A stretch of DNA of 64,000 nucleotides from Paenibacillus sp. MMS20-IR301 (GCF_032302195.1 NZ_CP135275.1:930001-994000); one strand, 5' to 3'. Shown: positions 52,902 to 61,726, counted from the first letter of the stretch. The notes: generated by a model not told the origin, from the letters alone. Program-made: numbers and translations.

Positions 52902-53819
52902 TTACCGCATTTTCAGTTCAATGCTGCGGGGATCAACAAAGCTGTAGCCTTTGCCTTCGAGCGTAGTCAGCAGAGTATCCAGCGCCTCCACGGTCCAGGG
53001 CAGCTCATGCATCAGGATATTGCTGCCGGAATGCAGCTGGCTGGTCACATTGCTGATCAGCTTTTCTGTTTTGCCCGTGTCCTTTTCTTTCATCTCCCAG
53101 TCAAGCGAACCTACAGACCAGGTCATATAAAGCAGGCCGTTGCCAGCCGCGATTTTTTTGCCGACATCACCGCCGGCGCCGTGCGGCGGACGGAAGAACT
53201 GCGGGGCCTCTCCGGTAATTTCCTTGACGATATTCTGCACATCCTCGATCTGTTTCCTGACCTCAGTCTCGGATTTATCCTTCAGCACAATATGGTCCCA
53301 GCTGTGGTTGCCGATAATACCGCCCCGGTCATGGATTAGCGTAAGCAGCTCCGGATGCTCTTTCACCCGGTACCCGTTGACGAAGAAGATGGCTTTGGCA
53401 TTATGCTTGTCCAGCGTATCCATCAGCGGATTAATCAGCTCGGCTTCTTTGGGCCCGTCGTCGAAGGTGAGCAGGACCACTTTTTTGTCAGTCGTTTCCG
53501 TATTAGGGACAATATCATAATTCTTGTTCATATGGTACAGCAGCGGCACTTCGGCCGCGGCAGCAGAATCGTCCGGCTGCGCAGTCCCGGCAGCATCCGC
53601 CTGCGGTGAAGCTTCAGGCGAAGGCGCTGTCTCTGCTGAACTTGCCGGCTGGGCAGACGGGGCGGCAGTTGCCGGCTCTGCTGTTCCTGATTGTGCTGTT
53701 GCCGCTGGCTGCGGCTGATTCCCTGCTGCGGTGTCTGCTGAATTCCCGTCACTATTGCAAGCTGACAGGAGAAAAGCAGCCAGGAGCAGCGTGATTGTTG
53801 CTTTACCCACTTTTTTCAT
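52902..53819 (-). CDS. polysaccharide deacetylase lipoprotein
   Basis: A 305-residue secreted lipoprotein with lipobox LLSAC (Cys21). A low-complexity Ala/Gln/Pro linker (about 25-95) is followed by a NodB-type deacetylase domain: LLTFDDGP (metal Asp), GNHSWDH (two metal His) and RPPHGAGG. It would remove acetyl groups from a cell-wall or surface polysaccharide; peptidoglycan deacetylases of this type alter lysozyme sensitivity. The ATG has only a weak AAGAAAG site. It is divergent from the small gene at 53905. Confidence 0.9.
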   Translation of the reverse strand: MKKVGKATITLLLAAFLLSACNSDGNSADTAAGNQPQPAATAQSGTAEPATAAPSAQPASSAETAPSPEASPQADAAGTAQPDDSAAAAEVPLLYHMNKNYDIVPNTETTDKKVVLLTFDDGPKEAELINPLMDTLDKHNAKAIFFVNGYRVKEHPELLTLIHDRGGIIGNHSWDHIVLKDKSETEVRKQIEDVQNIVKEITGEAPQFFRPPHGAGGDVGKKIAAGNGLLYMTWSVGSLDWEMKEKDTGKTEKLISNVTSQLHSGSNILMHELPWTVEALDTLLTTLEGKGYSFVDPRSIELKMR

Positions 53820-53904
53820 CTCGCTTTCTTGTTGTTTGACTGTATGAGCCGGAATCTTTCCGCGAACACTAAGCATGATTTTACCATACAAGGAGGTTAG
53901 AGAT

Positions 53905-54273
53905 ATGAATACTTCGTCATTTCTGTGCGGAGTGCTGATGGGCGCTGCCGCCAGTATGATTATGTCCAAAAAACGGAGCGCCATTATGTCATCCATGCTG
54001 CATACCGGAGAAGCTTCATCCAGTGCCGGCGAAAAGGCCAAGGATAAAATCATGGGGATGGCAATGACCGGCTTCGGCAGTACGGCAGCGGACAGCAGCC
54101 ATGACAAGCATGCCCAGGCATCAGCCGGCAAAGAGCATCATGAGGAATCACCGGTGAAATCCAAGGAGTCGAATCTGAATATGCTGAAGGACTTCATCCG
54201 GAGCAATCCGGATGTTAAGCATGAAGTGGAGCAGATCCTCAAGGATACACATACAGCCATACCGGGATTGTAA
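53905..54273 (+). CDS. YtxH-like small protein
   Basis: A 122-residue protein whose N-terminal segment (SSFLCGVLMGAAASMIM) looks like the short glycine-rich helix of YtxH-type proteins. A polar, His/Lys/Glu-rich middle (about 50-88) and an amphipathic C-terminal helix (LKDFIRSNPDVKHEVEQILKD) follow. AAGGAGGT precedes the ATG by 9 bases. Function unknown. Confidence 0.7.
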   Translation: MNTSSFLCGVLMGAAASMIMSKKRSAIMSSMLHTGEASSSAGEKAKDKIMGMAMTGFGSTAADSSHDKHAQASAGKEHHEESPVKSKESNLNMLKDFIRSNPDVKHEVEQILKDTHTAIPGL

Positions 54274-54290
54274 CCGCAAAGGGCGTAAGC

Positions 54291-54337
54291 AGAATCATTT
54301 TGGCGGTGCCCCGCACTGCTGAAATGATTCTTTTTTT
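54291..54337 (+). terminator. terminator after the YtxH-like gene
   Basis: AGAATCATTT pairs with AAATGATTCT, followed by seven T. The following 54338-54559 leader shows no gene. Confidence 0.8.
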
Positions 54338-54559
54338 GCCGTGGAATCTGTTTAAATTAGATGTATGTGCATACAGTGATTAGGCGGAGCAGCGGGGCTT
54401 TACAGATAAAGGGCAAATAATTGGCCTTGTTCTATATTTATTTACGTGCATTTAGAGCGTCAAAATGATAACATACATACATAGTAACCATTTTTGGCTC
54501 ATTACTCGGGACTCATCATACATTAATACTAAATGAGCTTGCAAAAGGAGGATCCTGTC

Positions 54560-55174
54560 ATGAGAATAGAGCGATTAGGTCAAGATAAGATACGGATTTT
54601 CCTCACTTTTGACGACCTGAGCGAGCGGGGCATCCAGAAGGAAGACATGTGGCAGGAGGTTCCCAAGGTGCATGACCTCTTCACGGAAATGATGGATCAG
54701 GCGTATAGTGAGCTTGGATTTGACGCTACCGGTCCGTTAGCCGTGGAAGTGTTCGCACTGCCCGCACAAGGTATGGTCGTTATAGTGACCCGGGGAAAAT
54801 ATGATCACCATCAGTACGGTGGAGCCGGGGAAGATGAATTGCCTGAAGAGATTTACGAAATGGAAGTTACTCTTGAACAAAGCGACTCCATTGTGTATGC
54901 ATTCCGCGATTTTGAGGTTTTGGTTGAAGCGGCCCATGTACTCATTGGCAATATTACTTCTCAAGGTCAGCTGTATTCTTATAATGATAAATGGTATCTC
55001 TACTTCGATCCGAAGGATTTCGAGGAACCGGCAATGGCAGGTCTTGTCGGCGTGCTTTCAGAATTTGGGGATTCCTCTCCGGTAACCCAGGCTGTGCTTG
55101 CGGAATATGGCAAGACAGTTATGGCGGAGAACGCGGTACAGACATTGTGCACTCATTTTAAACGCCAGGAGTAA
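54560..55174 (+). CDS. mecA: MecA-type adaptor protein
   Basis: Adaptor of the MecA/YpbH family that delivers substrates (competence factor ComK in B. subtilis) to ClpC-ClpP. The 204-residue protein begins MRIERLGQDKIRIFLTFDDL, the conserved N-terminal substrate-binding part. An acidic/His linker (about 85-105) is followed by the C-terminal ClpC-binding domain (FEVLVEAAHVL, LYSYNDKWYLYF). Location between the ypbG-like gene and prsW suits B. subtilis ypbH (mecB); this may be the only copy in the genome, hence the symbol. ATG 54560 follows AAGGAGG by 10 bases. Confidence 0.9.
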   Translation: MRIERLGQDKIRIFLTFDDLSERGIQKEDMWQEVPKVHDLFTEMMDQAYSELGFDATGPLAVEVFALPAQGMVVIVTRGKYDHHQYGGAGEDELPEEIYEMEVTLEQSDSIVYAFRDFEVLVEAAHVLIGNITSQGQLYSYNDKWYLYFDPKDFEEPAMAGLVGVLSEFGDSSPVTQAVLAEYGKTVMAENAVQTLCTHFKRQE

Positions 55175-55320
55175 TAACCGGAAGGGCACCGGGGCGTCCC
55201 GCTCTGTTGCCCTTTCTTGGATTTTGCTGCCGGGAGAAGATCATGCTTGACAGCGGGCGCAAGTATAGTCCGCAGAATATTTCAGCAGAACCTAGTTTTA
55301 GGTGCGGGGAGGCTACTTCG

Positions 55321-56016
55321 GTGCTTTTGTTATCGGTCATTTCGTCAGCAGTGGCACCGGGACTTGCGCTGTTGACTTTTTTCTATCTGAAAGACAAGTA
55401 TGACCAGGAGCCGCTCCATATGGTGCTTAAGGTATTCCTGCTCGGCCTGATCATTGTGCTGCCGGTGATGATTATCCAGCGGGGGCTGGTGCTCGGTCTG
55501 GACGGCGGCCCTTATGTAGATTCGTTTCTGATCTCCGCAGGGGTGGAGGAAGCGTTGAAGTGGTTTGTGCTGTACCATATGATTTACAATCATACCGAAT
55601 TTGACGAGCCCTATGATGGAATACTATACGCCGTAGCAATTTCGCTCGGTTTTGCAACAATAGAGAATGTAATGTATGCCTGGTACAGCAATGCTTCAAT
55701 CGGTTCTATGATCATAAGGGCGCTGCTTCCGGTATCCGGACATGCCATGTTCGGCGTAATCATGGGGTACCATATGGGCAGAGCCAAATTCTCGGGCGGT
55801 GTCCGGACAAGAAGGATTCTGCTCATTTCGCTGCTGCTGCCGTGGCTCTGGCATGGAATCTATGATTTCCTGCTGACCTCCACGGCCAACTACTGGATCT
55901 GGTTCATTGTGCCGCTGATGGCGGTTCTGTGGTACGGGGGAATGGGCAAGGTGGCGCGGGCCAACAGCCGTTCACCGTTTCGTTTTTTGAAGCGTGAGGA
56001 AGAGGTTAACCTGTAA
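55321..56016 (+). CDS. prsW: PrsW family intramembrane protease
   Basis: A 231-residue polytopic protease of the PrsW family, which in B. subtilis makes the site-1 cut in anti-sigma factor RsiW. Conserved: VAPGLALLTFFYLKDKYDQE, the paired glutamates in GVEEALKWF, FATIENVMY with Glu, and GHAMFGVIMGY and WHGIYDF with His. GTG 55321 is chosen because GGGGAGG lies 8 bases upstream and the protein then starts at the same point as B. subtilis PrsW (MF..ISAGIAPG pattern). An in-frame ATG at 55243 would add 26 polar residues. Confidence 0.93.
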   Translation: MLLLSVISSAVAPGLALLTFFYLKDKYDQEPLHMVLKVFLLGLIIVLPVMIIQRGLVLGLDGGPYVDSFLISAGVEEALKWFVLYHMIYNHTEFDEPYDGILYAVAISLGFATIENVMYAWYSNASIGSMIIRALLPVSGHAMFGVIMGYHMGRAKFSGGVRTRRILLISLLLPWLWHGIYDFLLTSTANYWIWFIVPLMAVLWYGGMGKVARANSRSPFRFLKREEEVNL

Positions 56017-56083
56017 TAGAGATGGACACACTTAATCCAGAAGGGCAGTTCCTTAGAGCAAGGAATTCCAGAGAGGAGCGAGG

Positions 56084-56239
56084 TGTCTTTTTTTGCGTGT
56101 AAAAGTCCGGATTATCTGCAAGCAGTGCGGCGAAACCTACATATTAAGAGGAAGCAAGGATCAGGGAGTCATTCAGACCGGCTTCAAGCAGTGCCTCTGC
56201 AGCAGCGTGAGCGGGTTTGAAATCGAAGAGCGCGCCTGA
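56084..56239 (+). CDS. tiny zinc-ribbon-like protein
   Basis: A 51-residue frame beginning at GTG 56084 (or TTG 56093). It encodes RIICKQCGETYILRG, then GFKQCLCSS and EIEERA at the end. Two cysteine pairs (CxxC and CxC) about 24 residues apart suggest a small metal-binding ribbon. AGGAG precedes the GTG and a terminator follows 20 bases after the stop, so it is a complete transcription unit end. No function is known to me. It occupies the place where sleB stands before ypeB in B. subtilis. Confidence 0.6.
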   Translation, partial: CLFLRVKVRIICKQCGETYILRGSKDQGVIQTGFKQCLCSSVSGFEIEERA

Positions 56240-56258
56240 ATAATCCTTGAAACTGATG

Positions 56259-56280
56259 CCCCACTTTGTGGGGTTTTTTT
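56259..56280 (+). terminator. terminator before ypeB
   Basis: CCCCAC-TTT-GTGGGG followed by seven T. Confidence 0.85.
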
Positions 56281-56352
56281 CCGTGTGCATAAGACTTCTC
56301 AGTTATTGTCAAACTAACGGCAATAAGCTACTGAAAGGAGTTTTGCGGACCC

Positions 56353-57711
56353 ATGTACAAAAGATTAAGTGCCATTATGTTCCCGCTGACCGCACTTTTG
56401 CTGCTAGGAGCGCTGGTCTGGGGCTATCAGGAGAATCAGGAGAAGAATTCAATTCTGATCAAAGCGGAGAATCAGTATCAGCGGGCTTTTCATGATCTGT
56501 CCTTTCATATGGAGCAGCTGCATGGAGAGCTGGGGAATACCCTCGCCGTCAATACAACATCAAACGGGAGGCACCGTAAGGGCCTTGTGAATGTCTGGAG
56601 GCTGACCAGCCAGGCCCAGAATGAAATCAACCAGCTGCCGCTCACCCTGCTGCCGTTCAGCGAGACGGAGGAGTTCCTCTCCAAGATTTCCAATTTCTCT
56701 TATAAAGCAGCCGTCCGTGACTTCACCAAGAAGCCGCTGACCGAAGGTGAAATGGCCAATCTGAAGACTCTCTATGCGAATTCAGCCGAGATCTCCAAGG
56801 ATCTGCAGACCGTCCAGGACAAAGTCATCAGTAACCGGCTGCGCTGGATGGATGTCGAAACAGCGCTTGCCACCGAGGAGAAAGCGGAGGATAACACAAT
56901 CATTGACGGATTTAAAACCGTGGATAAACGGGTCGCCGCTTATCCGGAGCTTGATTATGGCCCTTCCGTTGCAAGCATTTATGACAAGCGTTCGGTGAAA
57001 AAGCTGGGCGGCAAGCCGGTTACTCCAGAGCAGATTAAGGCTAAGGCGCTGAAAGCTGCCGGAATGCAAGGCAATGCTGACGTGAAAATTCAGGAGAACG
57101 GCAAAGGGACGGAATGGGCTTCCTACACAGCCACGGTGATCTCAAAGGATCATAAAGAGCCGGTCTCAATGGATTTCACCGCGGAAGGCGGCCTGCTGAT
57201 CTCTTACAATGACAGCCGCGAGGTTGGTCCGGCTAAGGTGTCCATGAAACAGGCTGTTGTGAAGGCCGGAGAATTCCTGGAGAAAAAGGGCTACCCGGCC
57301 ATGACCGCTGTCAGTGCAGACAGATATGACAATCTCGGCAATCTGACCTTTGTCAGCAGCCAAGACGGCGTATTGATCTACCCTGAGAAAGTAACAGTGC
57401 GGGTCGGGCTTGATACAGGTGAGCCTACAGGATTTCAGGCCAGCGATTATGTGCATGAGCATAAGGAGAAGCGGGAAATTCCGCAGCCGCAGCTAAGTCT
57501 GGAAGAAGTGAGAAAGCTGCTGAATCCGGAATTCAAAGAGCTGTACAACAGGCTTGCCTGGATCGAGAATGAAGATGCCGTGGAACTGCTGACATACGAG
57601 TTCGGGGGTAAAATCAACGGCTCGCAATTCCGGGTCTACCTGAATGCGGCTGACGGCAATGAAGAAGCTGTTGAGCAGGTCCGTACCTCCTCGGGGGCAC
57701 AGGAGAAATAG
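56353..57711 (+). CDS. ypeB: germination protein YpeB
   Basis: A 452-residue spore protein with one N-terminal anchor helix (about 5-23), a helical N-terminal domain (about 28-200) and C-terminal PepSY-like repeats (three, roughly 225-450; e.g. DSREVGPAKVSMKQAVVKA and EIPQPQLSLEEVRKLLNPEF around their core). In B. subtilis YpeB keeps the cortex-lytic enzyme SleB stable in the spore and is encoded just after sleB. Here no sleB precedes it. The ATG has AAGGAG 12 bases upstream. Confidence 0.92.
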   Translation: MYKRLSAIMFPLTALLLLGALVWGYQENQEKNSILIKAENQYQRAFHDLSFHMEQLHGELGNTLAVNTTSNGRHRKGLVNVWRLTSQAQNEINQLPLTLLPFSETEEFLSKISNFSYKAAVRDFTKKPLTEGEMANLKTLYANSAEISKDLQTVQDKVISNRLRWMDVETALATEEKAEDNTIIDGFKTVDKRVAAYPELDYGPSVASIYDKRSVKKLGGKPVTPEQIKAKALKAAGMQGNADVKIQENGKGTEWASYTATVISKDHKEPVSMDFTAEGGLLISYNDSREVGPAKVSMKQAVVKAGEFLEKKGYPAMTAVSADRYDNLGNLTFVSSQDGVLIYPEKVTVRVGLDTGEPTGFQASDYVHEHKEKREIPQPQLSLEEVRKLLNPEFKELYNRLAWIENEDAVELLTYEFGGKINGSQFRVYLNAADGNEEAVEQVRTSSGAQEK

Positions 57712-57751
57712 CCGGCGTCTCGCAGCGTACGGACAGATGCAGAAGGAAAGG

Positions 57752-57783
57752 GCGCATTCCCGGAAACGGAATGCGTCTTTTTT
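57752..57783 (+). terminator. terminator after ypeB
   Basis: GCGCATTCC pairs with GGAATGCGT around CGGAAAC, followed by CTTTTTT. Confidence 0.8.
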
Positions 57784-57894
57784 GGCGACTGCAGGAAATA
57801 TAAGACCAGGACATGCGCGGATGAAACTTTTCTGACCGGGGCCGCAATTGCCATGCTATAATCGGTTTAGAATTAATTACTAACTCATGCGGCG

Positions 57895-58557
57895 GTGACA
57901 GGTTTGTATCCCAAAATCAACGAGTACTTATACATTCAGGTAGCTTCCAGTGATGCAGCGGAGTCCGAGAAGGAATACCGGGCAAGAATTGCGGATATGG
58001 AGGATGATACATTCCTGATAGAAATTCCGATGGAGGAGAATAGCGGCCGGCTGAAAAAGCTGTTTATCGGTGACGAGCTGTCTGTATATTTTCTGACGGA
58101 AGGCGGAATCAAAAATTATTTCAATACCCATGTGCTCGGCTTCAAGGAGGAGGTCATCCGTATGCTGCGGCTGCGTAAGCCTGCGGAGGAATCCATCTTC
58201 AAAATCCAGCGCCGCAGCTTTTTCCGTGTCAATGCCGAGCTGGAGCTGGCGGTCAAAGACGCGCTTGGAAGCCGTTTTCTGGTCCGGACCGAGGATATCG
58301 GCGGCGGCGGGGCCTCGTTCCTCAGTGACGGGAAGGTTTCCCTCGCGGTAGCGGACAAGCTCGTCTGCTGGCTGCTGGTCTCCTACCGTAACGGCAGCAC
58401 GGAGCATGTTAATTTCGAAAGCGAAATTGTACGGATCAAGAAGCTGGAAACCGGACGCAATCTGATTATGCTGAAATTCTCGGCCATCTCCGATTCTGAA
58501 CGCCAGAAGATCATCCGCTACTGTTTTGAACGCCAGTTTGATTTCCGCAACCGCTGA
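57895..58557 (+). CDS. ypfA: YpfA-like PilZ-domain protein (cyclic-di-GMP receptor, flagellar brake type)
   Basis: A 220-residue two-domain protein: N-terminal YcgR-like beta domain (about 5-95) and C-terminal PilZ domain (about 98-215). The PilZ ligand motif RRSFFR is present (QRRSFFRVNA). The second motif, normally (D/N)xSxxG, reads DIGGGG, with the Ser replaced by Gly. In B. subtilis YpfA (MotI/DgrA) binds cyclic di-GMP and stops the flagellar motor. Position between ypeB and cmk is the same. The GTG start lacks a strong ribosome site; a TTG 9 bases later is possible. Confidence 0.88.
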   Translation: MTGLYPKINEYLYIQVASSDAAESEKEYRARIADMEDDTFLIEIPMEENSGRLKKLFIGDELSVYFLTEGGIKNYFNTHVLGFKEEVIRMLRLRKPAEESIFKIQRRSFFRVNAELELAVKDALGSRFLVRTEDIGGGGASFLSDGKVSLAVADKLVCWLLVSYRNGSTEHVNFESEIVRIKKLETGRNLIMLKFSAISDSERQKIIRYCFERQFDFRNR

Positions 58558-58578
58558 ACCGGGCGGCGGGGAAACTTC

Positions 58579-58603
58579 AAAAGGCTGCAAAAACAGCTTT
58601 TTT
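58579..58603 (+). terminator. terminator after ypfA
   Basis: AAAGGCTG pairs with CAGCTTTT (one G-U pair), followed by T residues. Confidence 0.65.
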
Positions 58604-58627
58604 CTCCGTAAAAACCTCTGTGTCATT

Positions 58628-58656
58628 TTGCACTGGGTTACAATCTGTGGTATAAT
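58628..58656 (+). promoter_or_regulatory. SigA promoter of the cmk operon
   Basis: TTGCAC, a 17-base spacer and a perfect TATAAT. One of the best consensus promoters in the window. Confidence 0.75.
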
Positions 58657-58666
58657 TTTATAAGTC

Positions 58667-58687
58667 GCAGGCAATGCCTGCTTTTTT
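58667..58687 (+). terminator. terminator-like hairpin at the very 5' end of the cmk transcript
   Basis: GCAGGC-AAT-GCCTGC followed by six T, beginning about 4 bases after the predicted transcription start. It could be an attenuator, a 5' stabilising hairpin, or a back-up terminator for ypfA. Confidence 0.55.
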
Positions 58688-58770
58688 CTTGATAATATCA
58701 GCAAGCCAGTAGAGAAATATGCCGCTTAGGCCTATTTTCTGCGGAAGAGTGTTTGAGGAGGAATGCCCCG

Positions 58771-59481
58771 TTGGACAGGCAGGGGACACATACTTACGAG
58801 AGAATTAACGTCGCCATCGACGGACCTGCCGGGGCAGGCAAGAGTACTGTAGCCCGATTGGTAGCACGGGAGCTGTCTTTCATCTATGTTGACACAGGCG
58901 CGATGTACCGGGCAATCACCTGGTATATGATCCGTGAAGGCATATCTGCGGAGGAGCATGAACTGATCGACCGGATGGTCCAGGGCATGGAAATTGATCT
59001 TCTTCCGGAGAAAGATGTGCAGAAGGTGCTGATTAATGGGGAAGACATGACCCCGCATATCCGCAGTCTTCAGGTCAGCGGCCAAGTGTCGCAGTATGCG
59101 AAGATTGAGGGTGTAAGATCCAGGCTGAGTCAATTGCAGCGCCAGATGGCGCTTCGCAAGGGAGTCGTAATGGATGGCCGGGATATCGGTACAACCGTAC
59201 TGCCGGATGCCGAAGTGAAGATTTTCATGACGGCAAGTGTGGAGGAGCGTGCTCTCCGTCGTTACAAGGAACTGAAGGATACGGAAACAGTGACTCTCCA
59301 GCAGCTTGAACATGATATTGCCGCGCGGGACCGCCTCGATGAGAGCCGGGAGATTTCACCGCTGCGCCGTGCCGAAGATGCCATTCTTCTGGATACGACC
59401 CATATGGATATCGGTCAGGCCGTGGAAGCCATCGTCTCCCACTGCAGAACTTATGTTAACGGGGAGAGGAATCATCTATGA
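58771..59481 (+). CDS. cmk: cytidylate kinase
   Basis: Phosphorylates CMP and dCMP with ATP for nucleotide recycling and phospholipid precursor supply. The 236-residue P-loop kinase has IDGPAGAGKSTVARL, YVDTGAMYRAITW, VMDGRDIGTTVLPDAEVKIF (around DGRDIGT) and RLDESREISPLRRAEDA. TTG 58771 is chosen because GAGGAGG lies 9 bases upstream; the nearby ATG 58763 is out of frame. It overlaps plsC by 4 bases. Same position as in B. subtilis, before the S1-domain gene. Confidence 0.95.
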   Translation: MDRQGTHTYERINVAIDGPAGAGKSTVARLVARELSFIYVDTGAMYRAITWYMIREGISAEEHELIDRMVQGMEIDLLPEKDVQKVLINGEDMTPHIRSLQVSGQVSQYAKIEGVRSRLSQLQRQMALRKGVVMDGRDIGTTVLPDAEVKIFMTASVEERALRRYKELKDTETVTLQQLEHDIAARDRLDESREISPLRRAEDAILLDTTHMDIGQAVEAIVSHCRTYVNGERNHL

Positions 59482-60065
59482 TTTATGCTATTTGCGTTGG
59501 ATTGCTTCGCTTGATTTATGCCGTTCTGTTCCCGCTGAAGATTGTGGGAAGAGACAATGTGCCAAAGGAGGGCGGAGTGCTGCTCTGCGCAAATCACATC
59601 AGCCTGCTGGATCCGATGACGATCGGCATTAAGCTGAAACGACAGGTAAAGTATATGGCCAAGGCTGAACTCTTTGAGGTTCCGGTGCTGGGCTGGCTCA
59701 TTAAGCAACTGGGGGCTTTTCCTGTTAAACGTGGCGGCGTAAGCAAAGAATCCATCAAGACGTCCCTTAATACGCTCCGCAGCGGACATGTTATGGGCAT
59801 CTTTCCGGAAGGAACGCGGAATTCTGACTCGGGGTCGGCGAAGAAAGGCGCAGCCAGCTTTGCCCTTCGCAGCGGTGCAGCCGTTGTACCTGCGGCCATA
59901 ATCGGGTCTTATAAGCCCTTCCGCCGGATGACTGTAGTCTACGGGGCTCCGATAGATCTCAGCTCGTTTGAAGGTGCGGGAAGCGAATCTCTGGAGGCAG
60001 TAACCGATGTGATTATGGGGCGCATCCGTGAGATGATTGAAAGCGGTAAGCCCAGCCAGCATTAA
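59478..60065 (+). CDS. plsC: 1-acyl-sn-glycerol-3-phosphate acyltransferase
   Basis: Adds the second acyl chain to form phosphatidic acid at the inner face of the membrane. The 195-residue protein has an N-terminal helix, the acyltransferase motif NHISLLDP (H-x4-D), the substrate motif FPEGTRN and a VPAAIIGS strand. It is translationally coupled to cmk. The gene neighbourhood links lipid synthesis (plsC here, plsY and gpsA downstream) with cmk. Confidence 0.95.
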   Translation: MIYAICVGLLRLIYAVLFPLKIVGRDNVPKEGGVLLCANHISLLDPMTIGIKLKRQVKYMAKAELFEVPVLGWLIKQLGAFPVKRGGVSKESIKTSLNTLRSGHVMGIFPEGTRNSDSGSAKKGAASFALRSGAAVVPAAIIGSYKPFRRMTVVYGAPIDLSSFEGAGSESLEAVTDVIMGRIREMIESGKPSQH

Positions 60066-60243
60066 TTTGCGGCTGAGAGATGCTGCTGCCGCAGTGATCA
60101 GATAAATAACAGCATAACCGTTATTATTTGGAACATACTAACTTACAAATGCAAACGGATTGATCCAGAAGTGAATGGTTGTTTTGAACTCTGCTCTACG
60201 CGGGTTTAAATAAATGGGGTTTTGAATCGAGGAGGGTAATCAC

Positions 60244-61560
60244 ATGTCTGAAGAAATTAAAAATCAAGAAGCTGCGGATAACGTTGAGAACAACGAAACC
60301 GTAGAAGGGGCAGAAGTTGTGGAAGCCGCTGTAACAGCTGTTTCCGGCAGTGAAGAAGAAGTGACAAGCCAGGAAGGTCTGGAAATCATTTCTTTGAAAA
60401 AAGGCGATACCGTGAAAGGAACAATCGTCAAAATCGAAGATAACCAAGCTTATGTAAGCATTGGATATAAATACGACGGCGTTATTCCTATCCGCGAATT
60501 GTCTTCCGTTCAGCTTGACAATGCTGCAGCAGCAGTAGAAGTGGGCCAAGAAGTGGAATGCAAGGTTGTCAGCATCAACGACAACAAGGAAAGCCTGGTT
60601 CTTTCCAAACGTGCAATCGACAGCGAAAAATCATGGGAAGATCTGGAGAAGTATTTCGCTTCCCAGGAAGCTTTCGAAGTTGTTGTAGCTGATGTTGTCA
60701 AAGGCGGCCTTGTGGCTGACGTTGGCGCACGCGGCTTCATCCCGGCTTCCATGGTTGAGCGTCACTTCGTTGAAGATTTCAGCGATTACAAAGGCCGTAC
60801 CCTGCGCGTTAAAGTGAAAGAGCTTGACCGCGAGAACAGCAAAGTAATCCTGTCTGCCAAAGAAGTGCTGGAAGAAGAATTCGAAGCTAACAAGCTGAAG
60901 ATTATGTCCGAGCTGTCCGAAGGACAAATTATCGAAGGTACTGTACAACGTCTGACCCAGTTCGGCGCATTCGTTGATGTAGGCGGCGTTGACGGCCTGG
61001 TTCACGTATCCGAGATCGCCTGGAATCACGTGGAGAAACCTTCTGATGTTGTATCCGAAGGCGATAAGGTTCGCGTTAAAGTACTTAAGGTTGATCCTGA
61101 AAAAGGTAAAATCAGCCTCAGCATCAAGGCGGCTGCTCCGGGTCCTTGGGATTCCGCTGCTGGTCAAATCAACATTGGCGATGTAGTAACAGGCGTAGTT
61201 AAACGCCTTGTAAACTTCGGCGCGTTCGTTGAATTGCTTCCAGGCGTAGAAGGCCTTGTGCACATCTCGCAAATTTCCCACAAGCACATCGGCACTCCGC
61301 ATGAAGTGCTTAAAGAAGGACAAGAAGTTCAAGTGAAAGTCCTTGACTTCAACCCGTCCGAGAAGCGTGTTAGCCTGAGCATCAAGGAAACTGAGGAAGC
61401 TCCGGCTCCTGTTGCCAGACCAGAACGTACGAACAACAGAGACAGAGCACCTAAAGAAGTGCTGAACAATCCTAACGTATCGCTCAGCAACGAAGGCCTC
61501 AGCTTCACACTGGCTGAACGTTTCGGCGACAAGCTGGATAAATTCAAGGGTAACAACTAA
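60244..61560 (+). CDS. rpsA: S1-domain protein, ribosomal protein S1 homolog (YpfD)
   Basis: A 438-residue protein with four S1 RNA-binding domains starting near residues 52, 137, 221 and 306 (repeated GxxVxGxVxxxxxxGAFVxxxxGxxGLVHxSxxS pattern, e.g. LTQFGAFVDVGGVDGLVHVS and VNFGAFVELLPGVEGLVHIS, 20 residues each). An acidic N-terminal extension of about 48 residues (Glu/Val-rich) precedes the first domain and is longer than in B. subtilis YpfD. In low-GC Gram-positives its role on the ribosome is not essential and not fully clear. GAGGAGGG precedes the ATG. The codons are biased as in highly expressed genes. Confidence 0.94.
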   Translation: MSEEIKNQEAADNVENNETVEGAEVVEAAVTAVSGSEEEVTSQEGLEIISLKKGDTVKGTIVKIEDNQAYVSIGYKYDGVIPIRELSSVQLDNAAAAVEVGQEVECKVVSINDNKESLVLSKRAIDSEKSWEDLEKYFASQEAFEVVVADVVKGGLVADVGARGFIPASMVERHFVEDFSDYKGRTLRVKVKELDRENSKVILSAKEVLEEEFEANKLKIMSELSEGQIIEGTVQRLTQFGAFVDVGGVDGLVHVSEIAWNHVEKPSDVVSEGDKVRVKVLKVDPEKGKISLSIKAAAPGPWDSAAGQINIGDVVTGVVKRLVNFGAFVELLPGVEGLVHISQISHKHIGTPHEVLKEGQEVQVKVLDFNPSEKRVSLSIKETEEAPAPVARPERTNNRDRAPKEVLNNPNVSLSNEGLSFTLAERFGDKLDKFKGNN

Positions 61561-61592
61561 TCCCTTTGTTATTTCATCATAACGGGTAAAGT

Positions 61593-61636
61593 AATCGGCG
61601 AGCCCTCAATACGGGGGTTCGCCGATTGTGTTTTTT
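61593..61636 (+). terminator. terminator after the S1-domain gene
   Basis: AATCGGCGAGCCC pairs with GGGGTTCGCCGATT, followed by GTGTTTTTT. Confidence 0.8.
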
Positions 61637-61726
61637 GGGGCTGGCAGAACAGCTGCAAGACTGTTAGCCAATTGAATTGTTTTTTGCTATGATGAGTAAC
61701 GTAAGGAAGACAGGAGGAATGAAGTT

